From: an uncultured Lachnospiraceae bacterium
GTDB lineage: Bacteria; Bacillota; Clostridia; Lachnospirales; Lachnospiraceae
Assembly: GCA_947630805.1 (NCBI GenBank)
Contig: CANRIV010000010.1
Coordinates: forward strand, 17,703-81,702
Length of the DNA stretch: 64,000 nucleotides
Direction: 5' to 3'
A program made the translations under genes and the position numbers. Shown here in pieces: positions 21,040 to 31,189 of this stretch; position 1 is the first letter of the stretch, and each line of letters starts with the position of its first letter. Below the pieces are notes generated by a model. It searched no databases, was not told the DNA's origin, and saw nothing but the letters and a program-made list of their open reading frames with translations.

Positions 21040-22005
21040 CTATTTCAGAGCTGCCCGCAGCGCAGAGACATTTTTTTTCATCAATTCCACATAAGTAATC
21101 CCGCTTTCAAATTGCTCCTGCGTAATATTGTGACAAGAATAAAACGGATATTTCTTCACTCCTGTATCCTCACATATCGCATCTGCCATCATCTGACTGC
21201 TCAATTCTAAATAAAAAATTCCTCTGACTCTGTTTTCTTTTACTTTGTCTATCAGGAACGTTACCGTTTTTGCGTCAGGCTCTGTATCTTCACTACAGCC
21301 GGGAAAAGCTGCATAATATTTTAATCCATATTCTCTGGCAAAATAACGCAAAGGGAATTTATCCGCAAAAATCATTTCCCTGTTTTCTGAGTGCTCTGCA
21401 ACCTCCCGAAAATCTCTGTCAATCTCTTCAATATCTTTCATATACTTTTCTGCATTTTTTTGGAAATCATCTGAGTGCTTCGGCAGTTTAGCACATAATA
21501 CATCGCAGATTTTTTTTACCAGTATCTGCGAATTTACAGGAGAAGTCCATAAATGCTCATCTATTTCTTCCTCCTCTTCCTCTTTATGTTCTCTGGCAAA
21601 CCTGTTTTCTCCTTCGCCGCTGTCTATCAGTCGTTTTTTTTCGATTTGGTCCATCATTTTAATCGTTGTTCCATCTTCTTTTTCCAAAGAATCTAAAACT
21701 TCATCCACCCATATTTCCATGGATCCTCCATTATATATCAACAGGTCGCTTTCATCTATGGCGATAATATCTCTGGGAGTCGGCTCAAAGGAATGATTAT
21801 CCTGTCCCGGAGAAACCAGAAGTTTTACGTCAATCTCTTCTGTATCTCCCACAACTGCCCGGACAAAGTCATAATAAGGAAACATCGTGGTCATTATTGT
21901 ATAGTTTTTTTTGTCCGTCTGTATATCTGCGCTCTTTCTGCAGCCTGTCAGCAGTATACTGAATGCCAGCACACATATCACAGAAATTTTTCTAATTTGT
22001 TTCAT
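21040..22005 (-). CDS. znuA: Zinc ABC transporter substrate-binding lipoprotein
   Basis: Lipobox LLTGCRK; cluster A-I fold motifs (DNHSFEPTPRD, DEHLWTSPVN); acidic loop EEEEEEIDEH. Confidence 0.88.
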   Translation of the reverse strand: MKQIRKISVICVLAFSILLTGCRKSADIQTDKKNYTIMTTMFPYYDFVRAVVGDTEEIDVKLLVSPGQDNHSFEPTPRDIIAIDESDLLIYNGGSMEIWVDEVLDSLEKEDGTTIKMMDQIEKKRLIDSGEGENRFAREHKEEEEEEIDEHLWTSPVNSQILVKKICDVLCAKLPKHSDDFQKNAEKYMKDIEEIDRDFREVAEHSENREMIFADKFPLRYFAREYGLKYYAAFPGCSEDTEPDAKTVTFLIDKVKENRVRGIFYLELSSQMMADAICEDTGVKKYPFYSCHNITQEQFESGITYVELMKKNVSALRAALK

Positions 22006-22017
22006 TTTTTCTCCAAT

Positions 22018-22464
22018 TTATTTACAAACCTGTTTCTCCCCGGACTGCTTTGAGGAGCCGGTCAAACGTCCACATTCATTACACATTCCATAAAAAACAG
22101 TTTTTTTCGGATTAATGCTGAAATGATGGTCTTCATCCACATGATGGTACAGTTCCGATAAATGATGACATTCCATCTTCATTACTTTTCCACATTTTTC
22201 ACATTCGATAAAAAAACAGTCCTCGCTGCTATCATTTCCAACATACTGAAAACATGCGCCAAACTGTTTTTCCACATTAATTTTTGCTACAATACCATCC
22301 TGTTCCATTTTTTCCAAATGCCGGTAAATTGTAGTCAGACCTACCGGACAATTTATTTCTTTTAAATAATTTTCAATTTCGCTGACAGTCACAACCCGCT
22401 CTCTATGTTGTTTCAAACATTCTCTTATTGCCGACTGCTGCTTTGTCTTATACTTTCCTGCCAC
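22018..22464 (-). CDS. zur: Fur-family regulator, probably Zur
   Basis: Fur-type wHTH (GLTTIYRHLEKMEQDGIV) and CxxC pairs (CEKCGKV, CNECGR); heads znuACB operon; GTG start. Confidence 0.85.
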   Translation of the reverse strand: MAGKYKTKQQSAIRECLKQHRERVVTVSEIENYLKEINCPVGLTTIYRHLEKMEQDGIVAKINVEKQFGACFQYVGNDSSEDCFFIECEKCGKVMKMECHHLSELYHHVDEDHHFSINPKKTVFYGMCNECGRLTGSSKQSGEKQVCK

Positions 22465-22487
22465 AATAAAATCTCCTTTGACATTAC

Positions 22488-22501
22488 AAAATAGTTATTT
22501 T
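22488..22501. promoter_or_regulatory. Candidate Zur operator
   Basis: Perfect palindrome AAAATAgtTATTTT between predicted promoter and zur start. Confidence 0.45.
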
Positions 22502-22522
22502 ATCAATTTGAAAAGCTTTTTC

Positions 22523-22551
22523 ATTTTACTACTGCGGTGATATTCTGTCAA
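22523..22551 (-). promoter_or_regulatory. Sigma-A-type promoter of zur-znuACB
   Basis: Minus strand TTGACA-17 nt-TAAAAT. Confidence 0.65.
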
Positions 22552-22570
22552 CTATTCTGCCATGTATAAA

Positions 22571-23278
22571 TTAATATTTGATTGCTTCCAGGCCGCCATC
22601 CTGCATTAATTTCTCATTTTTTAGCAGCACATCTGTATCTCCTGATACAAACATTTTTCCTTCTTTCATAATAACTGCTCTTTTACACACTTCTTGTGCA
22701 AACATTAAATCATGTGTGGCAATCAGCATTGTATGAGGAAGACGATTTAAGACCTGAATCAGATTTCTTCTTGCTCTCGGGTCCAAAAAAGCAGTTGGCT
22801 CATCCAACAGCATAACGGAAGGTTTCATTGCAAGAACAGTAGCGAGCGCTGCCATCCGCTTTTCTCCTCCGGAAAGTTTCATTGCAGTCTTATTTTTTAA
22901 ATGTTCAATTCCAAGCAGTTTCAGCCTGTCCTCCACACGGTATTGGACTGATTTTTCATCCAAACCCAGATTTCTTGGACCAAATGCAATATCATCATAA
23001 ATCGTTGCCATAAACAGCTGGTCATCGGGATTTTGAAAAAGCATACCCACATTTTTCCGAATTGTTTCTACCGTCTTTTTTTCCAGAAGAACTCCATTGA
23101 CAGAAATTGTTCCACTGCTGGGAAGAATTCCCTCAACTGCCAGCATCAGACTTGATTTTCCGGCGCCGTTGGCTCCCACCAATGCCAGGCGTTCTCCTTC
23201 TTTCATTTCCAACGAAAATCTATCTACTGCGACTTTTCCATCCGGATAAGTTACCGACACATTCTGTATTTTCAACAT
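22571..23278 (-). CDS. cbiO: Nickel/cobalt ECF transporter ATPase
   Basis: GANGAGKSSLM, LSGGEKRMAALATVLAM, VMLLDEPTAFLDP; clustered with cbiQ and cbiM. Confidence 0.9.
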   Translation of the reverse strand: MLKIQNVSVTYPDGKVAVDRFSLEMKEGERLALVGANGAGKSSLMLAVEGILPSSGTISVNGVLLEKKTVETIRKNVGMLFQNPDDQLFMATIYDDIAFGPRNLGLDEKSVQYRVEDRLKLLGIEHLKNKTAMKLSGGEKRMAALATVLAMKPSVMLLDEPTAFLDPRARRNLIQVLNRLPHTMLIATHDLMFAQEVCKRAVIMKEGKMFVSGDTDVLLKNEKLMQDGGLEAIKY

Positions 23279-23301
23279 ACCTGCCACCATGCCTTTCCCT
23301 G

Positions 23302-24087
23302 TTATAAACAAACAAATAAAATACCACTAAAGCATCCTGCCGCTGTAAATAACATATCCTTTATGTTCCATGCCCTCCTGCTGTATCTTCTGCGTTTTTT
23401 TCCATAACCTCTGCATTTCATTGCCTGATATATTCTTTCTGAACGTTCAAGACTCCGCAAAAAAAGACTTCCTATAAAAGGTCCGATATGTTTTAACTGC
23501 GGCCATTGAAACCGGGGATTTCTCAACCGATATGCTACAAGCATTGTCGCAGCCTCCTCTGCCAGCACACAAATATATCGGTATATCATTTCTAACAGGC
23601 TGATAATAAAATACGGCACATGAATTTTTGCCAACTGCTGCGTTATTTCCGTAAAATGCGTTGTCGCCATTAATATCAAAACTGCTGACACACAGAGACA
23701 TGCTTTGACCATCAATGTTAAAAAAGAAATTATTCCTGTCGTAATGATAACGTCTCCTATCACGACATATGTACTTCTGTCAAAAATAATATTACTGATT
23801 CCCGCAAACAAAGTAAAAGGAAGCGCCACAAAAGTTCTTTTGATAATTGCAGAAAAAGGAATCTCCGAGAGCGATATCATAATTATCGGATAAAATAAAA
23901 AAGGTGCCATTGCAAACAGTTCATATTTTCCCTGTGTTGTAACGCACACAATATACACCAGTGTAACTATCATTTTAGAGCAGGGATGAAGACGATGGAT
24001 CAGCGTATTTTTTCCACTCAACTGTTCTAATGAATACACTTCATTCATTCTGCTTCTCATAGTTGCCATAATCTTCTCCCCTGCCAT
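23302..24087 (-). CDS. cbiQ: Nickel/cobalt ECF transporter T component
   Basis: CbiQ-family membrane protein with RSLERSERIYQAMKCRGYGK coupling helix. Confidence 0.9.
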   Translation of the reverse strand: MAGEKIMATMRSRMNEVYSLEQLSGKNTLIHRLHPCSKMIVTLVYIVCVTTQGKYELFAMAPFLFYPIIMISLSEIPFSAIIKRTFVALPFTLFAGISNIIFDRSTYVVIGDVIITTGIISFLTLMVKACLCVSAVLILMATTHFTEITQQLAKIHVPYFIISLLEMIYRYICVLAEEAATMLVAYRLRNPRFQWPQLKHIGPFIGSLFLRSLERSERIYQAMKCRGYGKKRRRYSRRAWNIKDMLFTAAGCFSGILFVCL

Positions 24088-24107
24088 ATCATTATTCAGA
24101 TAATATT

Positions 24108-25106
24108 TTATTTTTTTCGTCTTTTTTTGATTCCGGTTATAATAAGTCCGGACAGAAAAGCCAGCGCACTCGTAATTAGCGCTCCAACGATTCCGGATAT
24201 TCCAGTTCCTGTACCATTTCCTTCTTTAAAATCATAATCCGGCAGAAATGATAATTTTTCCTGAATCGCTGCCACAGCGCGATACAAGGTATCTTCTGCT
24301 TCTATTTCTGAAGTTCCTGCCACTTTTTTCACAGACCATTCCAATCCATCGGGATGAGACGAGGCATAGAAAGACAGGATTCCTCCGGTCATCAATGCAA
24401 TAAACGCAAACACGATGGCAATTTTTCGAACAGGCACATCCGTCTGAAGTTTCTCTCTTTTCACAGAGCTGCTTAAAATTTCCGGTCGCATATGCCACAC
24501 GAAAATTAATACCGATGCAGTGACCAAGCCTTCGCCGATACCAATCGCCAGATGAATCGGCTGCATAATCAGGACGAAAGAATGAAATGGTAGTTTTGTA
24601 ATGCCCGATGCCAATGTCTCAAGGACCACACTAAAAGCTCCCAGTTGCAGAGCAATTATAGTAGATAGAAATGTGGCACCAACAATTTTTCCTTTTGTTA
24701 TCTTTTTTTGAAGAAAAGGTCTGAAAAATATCGGATAGATTAGCAGGCATGGAATAACTCCCATATTAAATATGTTAGCTCCCAAAGCCAAAAGTCCGCC
24801 ATCCGCAAAAAACAGACACTGAATGGTTAATACTGCTGCCAGCGTAATGAGCGCAGGAAATTCTCCCAGAAGTGCCGCCAAAAGAATTCCTCCACTAATA
24901 TGACCGCTAGAGCCGGTACCGGGAATCGTAAAATTAATCATTTGAGCCGTAAATACAAAAGCTCCTGATACCGCCATAATCGGAAGCTTTTTTTCAGACA
25001 TATCTGTATCTGTAATTTTTTTTGTTGCGTAAGCGGATGCTCCTGCGCTGACTGCCCACATTACAGTTCCCACTTCAGGAGACAATAACGCATCTGCCAT
25101 GTGCAT
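24108..25106 (-). CDS. cbiM: Nickel/cobalt ECF S component CbiM fused to CbiN/PDGLE-like C-terminus
   Basis: N-terminal MHMADALLSPEVG (metal-binding N-terminus), PGTGSSGHISGGILLA; C-terminal SSHPDGLEWSVKKV. Confidence 0.92.
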   Translation of the reverse strand: MHMADALLSPEVGTVMWAVSAGASAYATKKITDTDMSEKKLPIMAVSGAFVFTAQMINFTIPGTGSSGHISGGILLAALLGEFPALITLAAVLTIQCLFFADGGLLALGANIFNMGVIPCLLIYPIFFRPFLQKKITKGKIVGATFLSTIIALQLGAFSVVLETLASGITKLPFHSFVLIMQPIHLAIGIGEGLVTASVLIFVWHMRPEILSSSVKREKLQTDVPVRKIAIVFAFIALMTGGILSFYASSHPDGLEWSVKKVAGTSEIEAEDTLYRAVAAIQEKLSFLPDYDFKEGNGTGTGISGIVGALITSALAFLSGLIITGIKKRRKK

Positions 25107-25111
25107 ATTTT

Positions 25112-26407
25112 TTATCCTTCTTTTTCTATTTTCTTTCTCACATCTTCCAGAGATATCGATTCTTTTCTTGCAATTTCTGCCAAATCCTCATACTCTGCTT
25201 TTTCTTTTTTTACGCCATATCCCGATGCCGTTTTCACACGAACTTTTCCAAGTACCGTATCTCTCACAGAACAGTTTCTCTCCAGTCCGTATCTTTTGCA
25301 GGTATATTCCCTAATCCCAAGCGTCGTTGTGTGTTTTAATATCAGTTGTATAAATTTCTGCCTTTCTTCCATATCACACAGACAGGAAAGCAGAATACCC
25401 GGTCTGTTCTTTTTCATATAAACTGCTGTTGTATAAACATCAAGTGCTCCCTCTTTCAGCAAAAGTTCTGTCGCAAAACCGATATCTTCCGGTGTCATGT
25501 CATCCAGATTACAACATAGTTCCAGAACTTCGTCCATTTTTTGTATTTCATTTTTCTTCCATTCTGTCTCCCCCAGCATTACCCGGATACAATTTGCCAC
25601 GGAAAAGTCTTTCTTTCCCATTCCGTAACCGATTTTTTCCACACGCATTACCGGCATATCTGAAAATTCATCCACGAAATGTTTTAACAGTGCCGCACCC
25701 GTCGGAGTACATAACTCTCCCCGTATACCTCCTCCGTAAATCGGAATATCTTTTAATATAAAAGCTGTCGCCGGTGCGGGTACCGGCAATATTCCATGAG
25801 CACATCTGACGCTCCCGCTACCGACATGAACAGGGGAAGCAACAATTTTATCCGGCGCAATGTCATGAATCAGCATACATACGCCAACTACATCTGCCAC
25901 GGCATCCATCGTTCCAACTTCGTGAAAATGAATTTCTGATACCGGTTTTCCATGAGCATTGCTCTCAGCCTGCGCTATCTTCTCATAGACACAAATGGCA
26001 TCTTCTTTTATCTCTTTCGAAATATTTAAATTTTCAATCAAATCTGTTACCCTGCTCAGATTTGTATGAAAATGTTCCTTTGCCGGTCCGGTATGTGTTT
26101 TGTGATGATGGATGTGTCCGCTATCAGAACTAAAATCAGAACAATGTTCCTCTTCCTTCATATTCTCACCGAAAGAACTGTGTTCTCCGTGATGGCTGTC
26201 TTCTTCTGTTCCATCTATCATAACGCTCATCTGTGTTCCTGTAATTCCACATTTGGAAGTCTGATTCATCTGAAGCTTTACTTTCGGGATACCAAGATGA
26301 TTAAACTTGTCTACAAAACCTTTGGCATCCGGATGGATTTCCAAAAGCCCTGCCATGAGCATATCACCTGCCGCTCCCATATTACACTCTAAATATAATG
26401 TTCTCAT
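25112..26407 (-). CDS. larC: Nickel pincer cofactor nickel-insertion protein LarC, single uninterrupted ORF
   Basis: MRTLYLECNMGAAGDMLMAGL, HFHEVGTMDAVADVVG, ELCCNLDDMTPEDIGFATE; His-rich insert; ATGA overlap with larB. Confidence 0.93.
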   Translation of the reverse strand: MRTLYLECNMGAAGDMLMAGLLEIHPDAKGFVDKFNHLGIPKVKLQMNQTSKCGITGTQMSVMIDGTEEDSHHGEHSSFGENMKEEEHCSDFSSDSGHIHHHKTHTGPAKEHFHTNLSRVTDLIENLNISKEIKEDAICVYEKIAQAESNAHGKPVSEIHFHEVGTMDAVADVVGVCMLIHDIAPDKIVASPVHVGSGSVRCAHGILPVPAPATAFILKDIPIYGGGIRGELCTPTGAALLKHFVDEFSDMPVMRVEKIGYGMGKKDFSVANCIRVMLGETEWKKNEIQKMDEVLELCCNLDDMTPEDIGFATELLLKEGALDVYTTAVYMKKNRPGILLSCLCDMEERQKFIQLILKHTTTLGIREYTCKRYGLERNCSVRDTVLGKVRVKTASGYGVKKEKAEYEDLAEIARKESISLEDVRKKIEKEG

Positions 26408-27174
26408 TCCTTTTTATTCTCCTTTGGCCTGATATGGTTAATCATGCTTGCCATATATCCGGCTCCAAAACCGTTGTCAATGTTGACGACGCTGACACCA
26501 CTCGCGCATGAATTTAACATGGATAACAGTGCCGACAATCCCTCAAAGGAGGCTCCATATCCCACACTGGTAGGTACTGCAATAACAGGACAATCCGCCA
26601 GTCCACCAATTACGCTTGCAAGAGCCCCTTCCATTCCCGCAATGGCAATAATGACCTGAGCGCTCATCAATTCTTTGGTATGGGCAAGTAATCTGTGAAG
26701 ACCTGCGACTCCCACATCATATAAGCGCACCACTTCATTTCCCAACGCCTGTGCAGTCCAGACAGCTTCCTCTGCAACTGCCATGTCACTGGTACCCCCG
26801 GTTGCCACAACAATTTTTCCATTTCCATCGGGAATCGGAATTTCTCCCACAATTCCTATCCGGCTAATCTCATCATATTGGATTTTTATATTCTTGCTTA
26901 ACAACTGAAACGCTTCTGGGCTCATCCGCGTAATCAGAACGGTCTTCTGTCCTCTGTCAAGAAAGGCCTGCGTAATTTTTTGTATCTGCTCCGGCGTTTT
27001 TCCCGCGCCGTAAATCACTTCTGCCACACCCTGTCGGATTCCTCTGTGATGGTCCAGTTTTGCAAATTCCAAATCTTCAAAAGGCTCCTGTTTTAATTGT
27101 AAAACCGCCTCCTGCACACTTATCTTTCCTTCTGCTACATTTTTCAATAAATCCGTTAATTGATTCTGATTCAT
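26404..27174 (-). CDS. larB: Nickel pincer cofactor biosynthesis protein LarB
   Basis: RQGVAEVIYGAGKTPEQI, PIPDGNGKIVVATGGTSDMAVAEEA, GMEGALASVIGGL (PurE-like); start at MNQNQLTDLL. Confidence 0.93.
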   Translation of the reverse strand: MNQNQLTDLLKNVAEGKISVQEAVLQLKQEPFEDLEFAKLDHHRGIRQGVAEVIYGAGKTPEQIQKITQAFLDRGQKTVLITRMSPEAFQLLSKNIKIQYDEISRIGIVGEIPIPDGNGKIVVATGGTSDMAVAEEAVWTAQALGNEVVRLYDVGVAGLHRLLAHTKELMSAQVIIAIAGMEGALASVIGGLADCPVIAVPTSVGYGASFEGLSALLSMLNSCASGVSVVNIDNGFGAGYMASMINHIRPKENKKE

Positions 27175-27296
27175 GACAACCTCTATCCGGTAAAATACAA
27201 AACACTTGTTTTTAATATCATTATAAAACTTTACAATTATTGATATTATACAATAATTTTCTATATTTGATAATACCATACGCTTATAAATAAAAT

Positions 27297-27345
27297 AAAA
27301 AAGACAGGTAAGGTCTGATAAACACTCTACCTGTCTCTTTTCTTT
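27297..27345 (-). terminator. Rho-independent terminator after proS
   Basis: AGACAGGTA/TACCTGTCT inverted repeat with A/T-rich flanks. Confidence 0.8.
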
Positions 27346-27357
27346 TTCATTTTGAAT

Positions 27358-29091
27358 TTATTTTACATTGGCGTATATATCATCTGTCAGTTTCTGAATG
27401 ATTTGCTCTATCTCTTCCACCACCTGATTCATCGGTACTTTTTTCTGAACACTTTTATCACGGGTAGAAACTTCTACTACATTCTCCTCCAGATTTCTCG
27501 GACTTACCACTACCCGGATCGGTACGCCTAAAAGGTCTGCATCCGCAAACATTGCTCCCGGTCTGAGTTTTCTATCATCATAAATCACTTCGATTCCTTT
27601 GCGTTGCAATGTGTCATAGACTTGATCGGCAAATTCTTTACACTGCGCATCATCACTCCTCAGGCAGCACAAATGTACCTGCCAAGGTGCAATCGTAATC
27701 GGCCAGATAGGTCCGTAATCATCATGTCTTACCTCACAAATCGAAGCAGCCATACGTCCTACACCGATACCGTAACATCCCATAATCGGATACTGCTCTT
27801 CACCATTTTCATCTGTATATTGAAATCCCATAGATTTTGAATATTTCGTTCCCAGTTGGAAAATATTTCCCACTTCGATTCCACGGGAGACCTCAATTAC
27901 CGGTTTTTTACAGTTTGGACAAATACCTCCCTGTATTATCTTGGCCAGGTCTAAATATTCTACCGTTCCATAATCTCTCTCAATATGAAATCCTGTATAA
28001 TGGGCATCTATTTTATTTGCTCCTGTTACAAAATAGTCGATTCCCTCCAAAGAACGGTCAAATAAAACAGTAATCTTATCAGAAAGTCCAACCGGACCGA
28101 TAAATCCCGCATTTAATTCACAGTCTTCTGTAATGACTGCCGGATGTATTTCACATCCCAGTGCGTTTGTCAGTTTTGTCTCATTGATATCTAAATCTCC
28201 CCGGATAAACGCCACAACATAACTGTCATCTTCATTTCTCTGATAAACAACAGCTTTACAGGTATTTTCTGCCGGCACATCCAGAAAGTCGCACAGTTCC
28301 TCTATTGTACCCACTCCCGGTGTGGCAACTTCTTTCATTTCTTCCATTGGGATTTTATTTTCGTTTTGAATAATGCTGGCTGCCGCTTCTACATTTGCGC
28401 TATATCCACACTCCGGACATATTGCGAGAGAATCCTCTCCTGCAGGTGTTATAAGCATATATTCATGGGAAATGTTTCCTCCCATCATACCGGAATCAGA
28501 CGCTACGACTGCCACCTCAGGAATTCCGCATCTGGCAAAAATTCTATTGTAAGCATCGTACACTTTCTGATAATAATCTTCCAAATCTTCTTGAGATGTA
28601 TGAAAAGAGTAGGCGTCTTTCATTGTAAATTCACGCACCCGGATTAACCCGGCCCTTGGTCTTGCCTCATCTCTGAATTTTGTCTGAATCTGATAAATCA
28701 TAAATGGATACTTCGCATAACTGTTCGCATATTCCCTTACCAGTTGAACAGAAGCTTCCTCATGCGTCATGCCCAACACCATCTTACTTCCGGTCCGGTC
28801 ACGAAACCGGAGAAGCTCAGAGCCTACACTCTCGTATCTGCCGGATTCCTCCCACAGACTTCCAGGCAGAGTGACGGGAAACAGCACTTCCTGTCCATCC
28901 AGCTTATCCATCTCATCTCGGATAATATTTTCTATTTTTTGTGAAATCCTCTTCATCGGCGGAAACTGAGAATAGATACCATTTGCTACATTTTTAATAT
29001 ATCCTCCTCTGACCATCAGTGCATGACTATCAATCAGACAGTTTGCAGGTCTTTCTTTAAATCTCTCGCCAACTAATTTTGATAATTTCAT
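27358..29091 (-). CDS. proS: Prolyl-tRNA synthetase (bacterial type with editing domain)
   Basis: MKLSKLVGERFKERPANCLIDSHALMVRGGYIKNVANGIY, TKFRDEARPRAGLIRVREFTMKDAYSF, GIGVGRM. Confidence 0.96.
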   Translation of the reverse strand: MKLSKLVGERFKERPANCLIDSHALMVRGGYIKNVANGIYSQFPPMKRISQKIENIIRDEMDKLDGQEVLFPVTLPGSLWEESGRYESVGSELLRFRDRTGSKMVLGMTHEEASVQLVREYANSYAKYPFMIYQIQTKFRDEARPRAGLIRVREFTMKDAYSFHTSQEDLEDYYQKVYDAYNRIFARCGIPEVAVVASDSGMMGGNISHEYMLITPAGEDSLAICPECGYSANVEAAASIIQNENKIPMEEMKEVATPGVGTIEELCDFLDVPAENTCKAVVYQRNEDDSYVVAFIRGDLDINETKLTNALGCEIHPAVITEDCELNAGFIGPVGLSDKITVLFDRSLEGIDYFVTGANKIDAHYTGFHIERDYGTVEYLDLAKIIQGGICPNCKKPVIEVSRGIEVGNIFQLGTKYSKSMGFQYTDENGEEQYPIMGCYGIGVGRMAASICEVRHDDYGPIWPITIAPWQVHLCCLRSDDAQCKEFADQVYDTLQRKGIEVIYDDRKLRPGAMFADADLLGVPIRVVVSPRNLEENVVEVSTRDKSVQKKVPMNQVVEEIEQIIQKLTDDIYANVK

Positions 29092-29172
29092 TCTTTCTCT
29101 CCTGTCCATCGTTTTATCAGATATGCCATCTAACTTAATAAGTCTAATAAAAACAGGTAGAAAAGTCAATAA

Positions 29173-30885
29173 TCATGTTCGGGTTAAGATGATAAAACTG
29201 TTAAACACATTCAGCTTTCCATATCCCCATTGCCGGCTTGGATAAGTGATATCCCTGTCTCTCTCTGCACCTCGCAGCAGATAATTCTTTATATATACTC
29301 CATTCATGTATAAATCATTTTCATCTACAAATCCCCACTCCAGCATTTGCGCACAGCATCCGGCTGCCAAAGCCGCTCCGACCGATGTTCCGGTCTTTCT
29401 TGTAAATCCATCAGAAGCGACCGTTCCGGCGCCAACATCCGGTCCATATACTGCCACGGAGGGGGCCGTCATATCCGGCTTTACTTCTCCGCCAATCGTA
29501 AATCCTCTTCCTGATTTGGGATAAATTGCATTTGTACTGCTGTCATAACCACCAATCGTTATTACATTTTCTGCGCTGGAAGGAACGGTCAGCGTACTAT
29601 CCGGATCCGGACGCAGAAAATAAGTATCTTTGTTCATGAATTGCCGGAGATTGGCCCAGATATTAAACTCACCACTTAATATATTGCTGCCATATACACG
29701 TATTGTCCATACTCCCGGAGAAGGCTTGATAAAGCGCATAAAGATTAACTCATTTCCATTTCCGTTTTCTACCAGACTATAATATAATTCTATTGTTGTC
29801 CCATCCAACAAAAATTCCAGTGTCTCAGTAGCATCCTTTCTCGCCGGAATTCTTGGCACACTTTCTCCCAGAGGAGAGATAAAAGATACGGAAAATAAAT
29901 CCGGAGCTTTTCCCCACAGTTCCAAAACAAAACCGTTATCATTATCTCCCACTCTTATCTCAACATCTTCTACGCTGTCATTGGACACCCGGCCTTTGTA
30001 ATGAAGCCCTTCATTTGCTTCATTTCCGCTGCAAACAACAACACAATCCCCAATAAACTGTCCCAAATCACTTAAATACTGTGCCAGTGGAGACCCTCCT
30101 TCCCGGTCGCCACTTCCTGTACCAATTCCCAGAACAATGACCAATGGTACCTGATGCCGTATTCTCAACGTGCGCAGATACGCAGCTGCCATCATAATAT
30201 CATTTTCCTGATATACCGGACCCTCGCCATCTATCAGAAAAAATTCTTTCAAATATTGTTTCGCCGGTTTTAACTTTACCATAGCGATATAACAGTCCGG
30301 CGCGCTTCCTACAAAATCCTGCTGCTCGTCATAACTTCCACAGGCCACGCCCGCCATAAATGTTCCATGCCCGATTTCATCTGTATGGGGAATAATACTT
30401 CTCGGATTGTCACTTGCCAGCGCTTCATTAATTTCTTCCAGCGTATACTGGCTTCCATAATTAAATACATTGGGCGGCGTCCCGGTCTCATCTGTCTGAT
30501 CCCATATTCCGATAATCCGCGTCTGTCCTGTCGAATTCTGAAACATTTTATTGGTGTAATCAATACCGGTATCAATAAATCCCACGATAACGCCTCTTCC
30601 CGTATATTCAAATCCGGTCTGATTTTGCAGACGGATTGCACCTGTTGCCGCCACCGCAGTCGTATCCATCAGACCATACAGTTTTGGAATTGCCACATAA
30701 GTATTATTTGCCACACCCAAATTTGGCACATTATCCAGTCGTTCATATAATGACATATATCTGTTGTTGATAAACTGCGGACAATAATCTTTATATCTTT
30801 CATAGGCCACTTCACTCAGCACCCCATATTCCAGAATAAAATCCCCATACTCTTCCGATATAATGTTTTCTTTGCAGTCTGCCAT
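29173..30885 (-). CDS. S8 family (subtilisin-like) peptidase, Csp-like
   Basis: Catalytic motifs VGFIDTGIDY, GHGTFMAGVACG, GTSVGAALAAG. Confidence 0.88.
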   Translation of the reverse strand: MADCKENIISEEYGDFILEYGVLSEVAYERYKDYCPQFINNRYMSLYERLDNVPNLGVANNTYVAIPKLYGLMDTTAVAATGAIRLQNQTGFEYTGRGVIVGFIDTGIDYTNKMFQNSTGQTRIIGIWDQTDETGTPPNVFNYGSQYTLEEINEALASDNPRSIIPHTDEIGHGTFMAGVACGSYDEQQDFVGSAPDCYIAMVKLKPAKQYLKEFFLIDGEGPVYQENDIMMAAAYLRTLRIRHQVPLVIVLGIGTGSGDREGGSPLAQYLSDLGQFIGDCVVVCSGNEANEGLHYKGRVSNDSVEDVEIRVGDNDNGFVLELWGKAPDLFSVSFISPLGESVPRIPARKDATETLEFLLDGTTIELYYSLVENGNGNELIFMRFIKPSPGVWTIRVYGSNILSGEFNIWANLRQFMNKDTYFLRPDPDSTLTVPSSAENVITIGGYDSSTNAIYPKSGRGFTIGGEVKPDMTAPSVAVYGPDVGAGTVASDGFTRKTGTSVGAALAAGCCAQMLEWGFVDENDLYMNGVYIKNYLLRGAERDRDITYPSRQWGYGKLNVFNSFIILTRT

Positions 30886-31089
30886 TTTCTTTAACCTTTC
30901 TTACTTTTTATTCTACAAGGTTACAATGTCAAAAACTTTTGATTTCTGCCTGCGCTATCTTTACAAAACTGCAAAATCTTCCTATTATTTGCGTTGAAAA
31001 CCTGCGGCACCTCTTTGCCCTGAAACACGACAATTTTGTACGCAGTAAAGAATATAAAACGAAAGTTTCTAACACTCTTATCCTGCAAA

Positions 31090-31146
31090 AGAAAAAAGCC
31101 CATGGGATAAAACGCATTGATGTTTTATCCTATGGGTTTTTCTTTT
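31090..31146. terminator. Bidirectional terminator-like hairpin
   Basis: AAAAAAGCCCATgGGATAAAAC ... GTTTTATCCtATGGGTTTTTCTTTT. Confidence 0.85.
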
Positions 31147-31189
31147 ATTATCTACTGTTTATATATTTTATGACTGATTTTCTAAAATA

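Noticed and set aside
27175-27300. Possible NiCo/cobalamin riboswitch before larB
   Set aside because: Short leader without recognisable conserved riboswitch core
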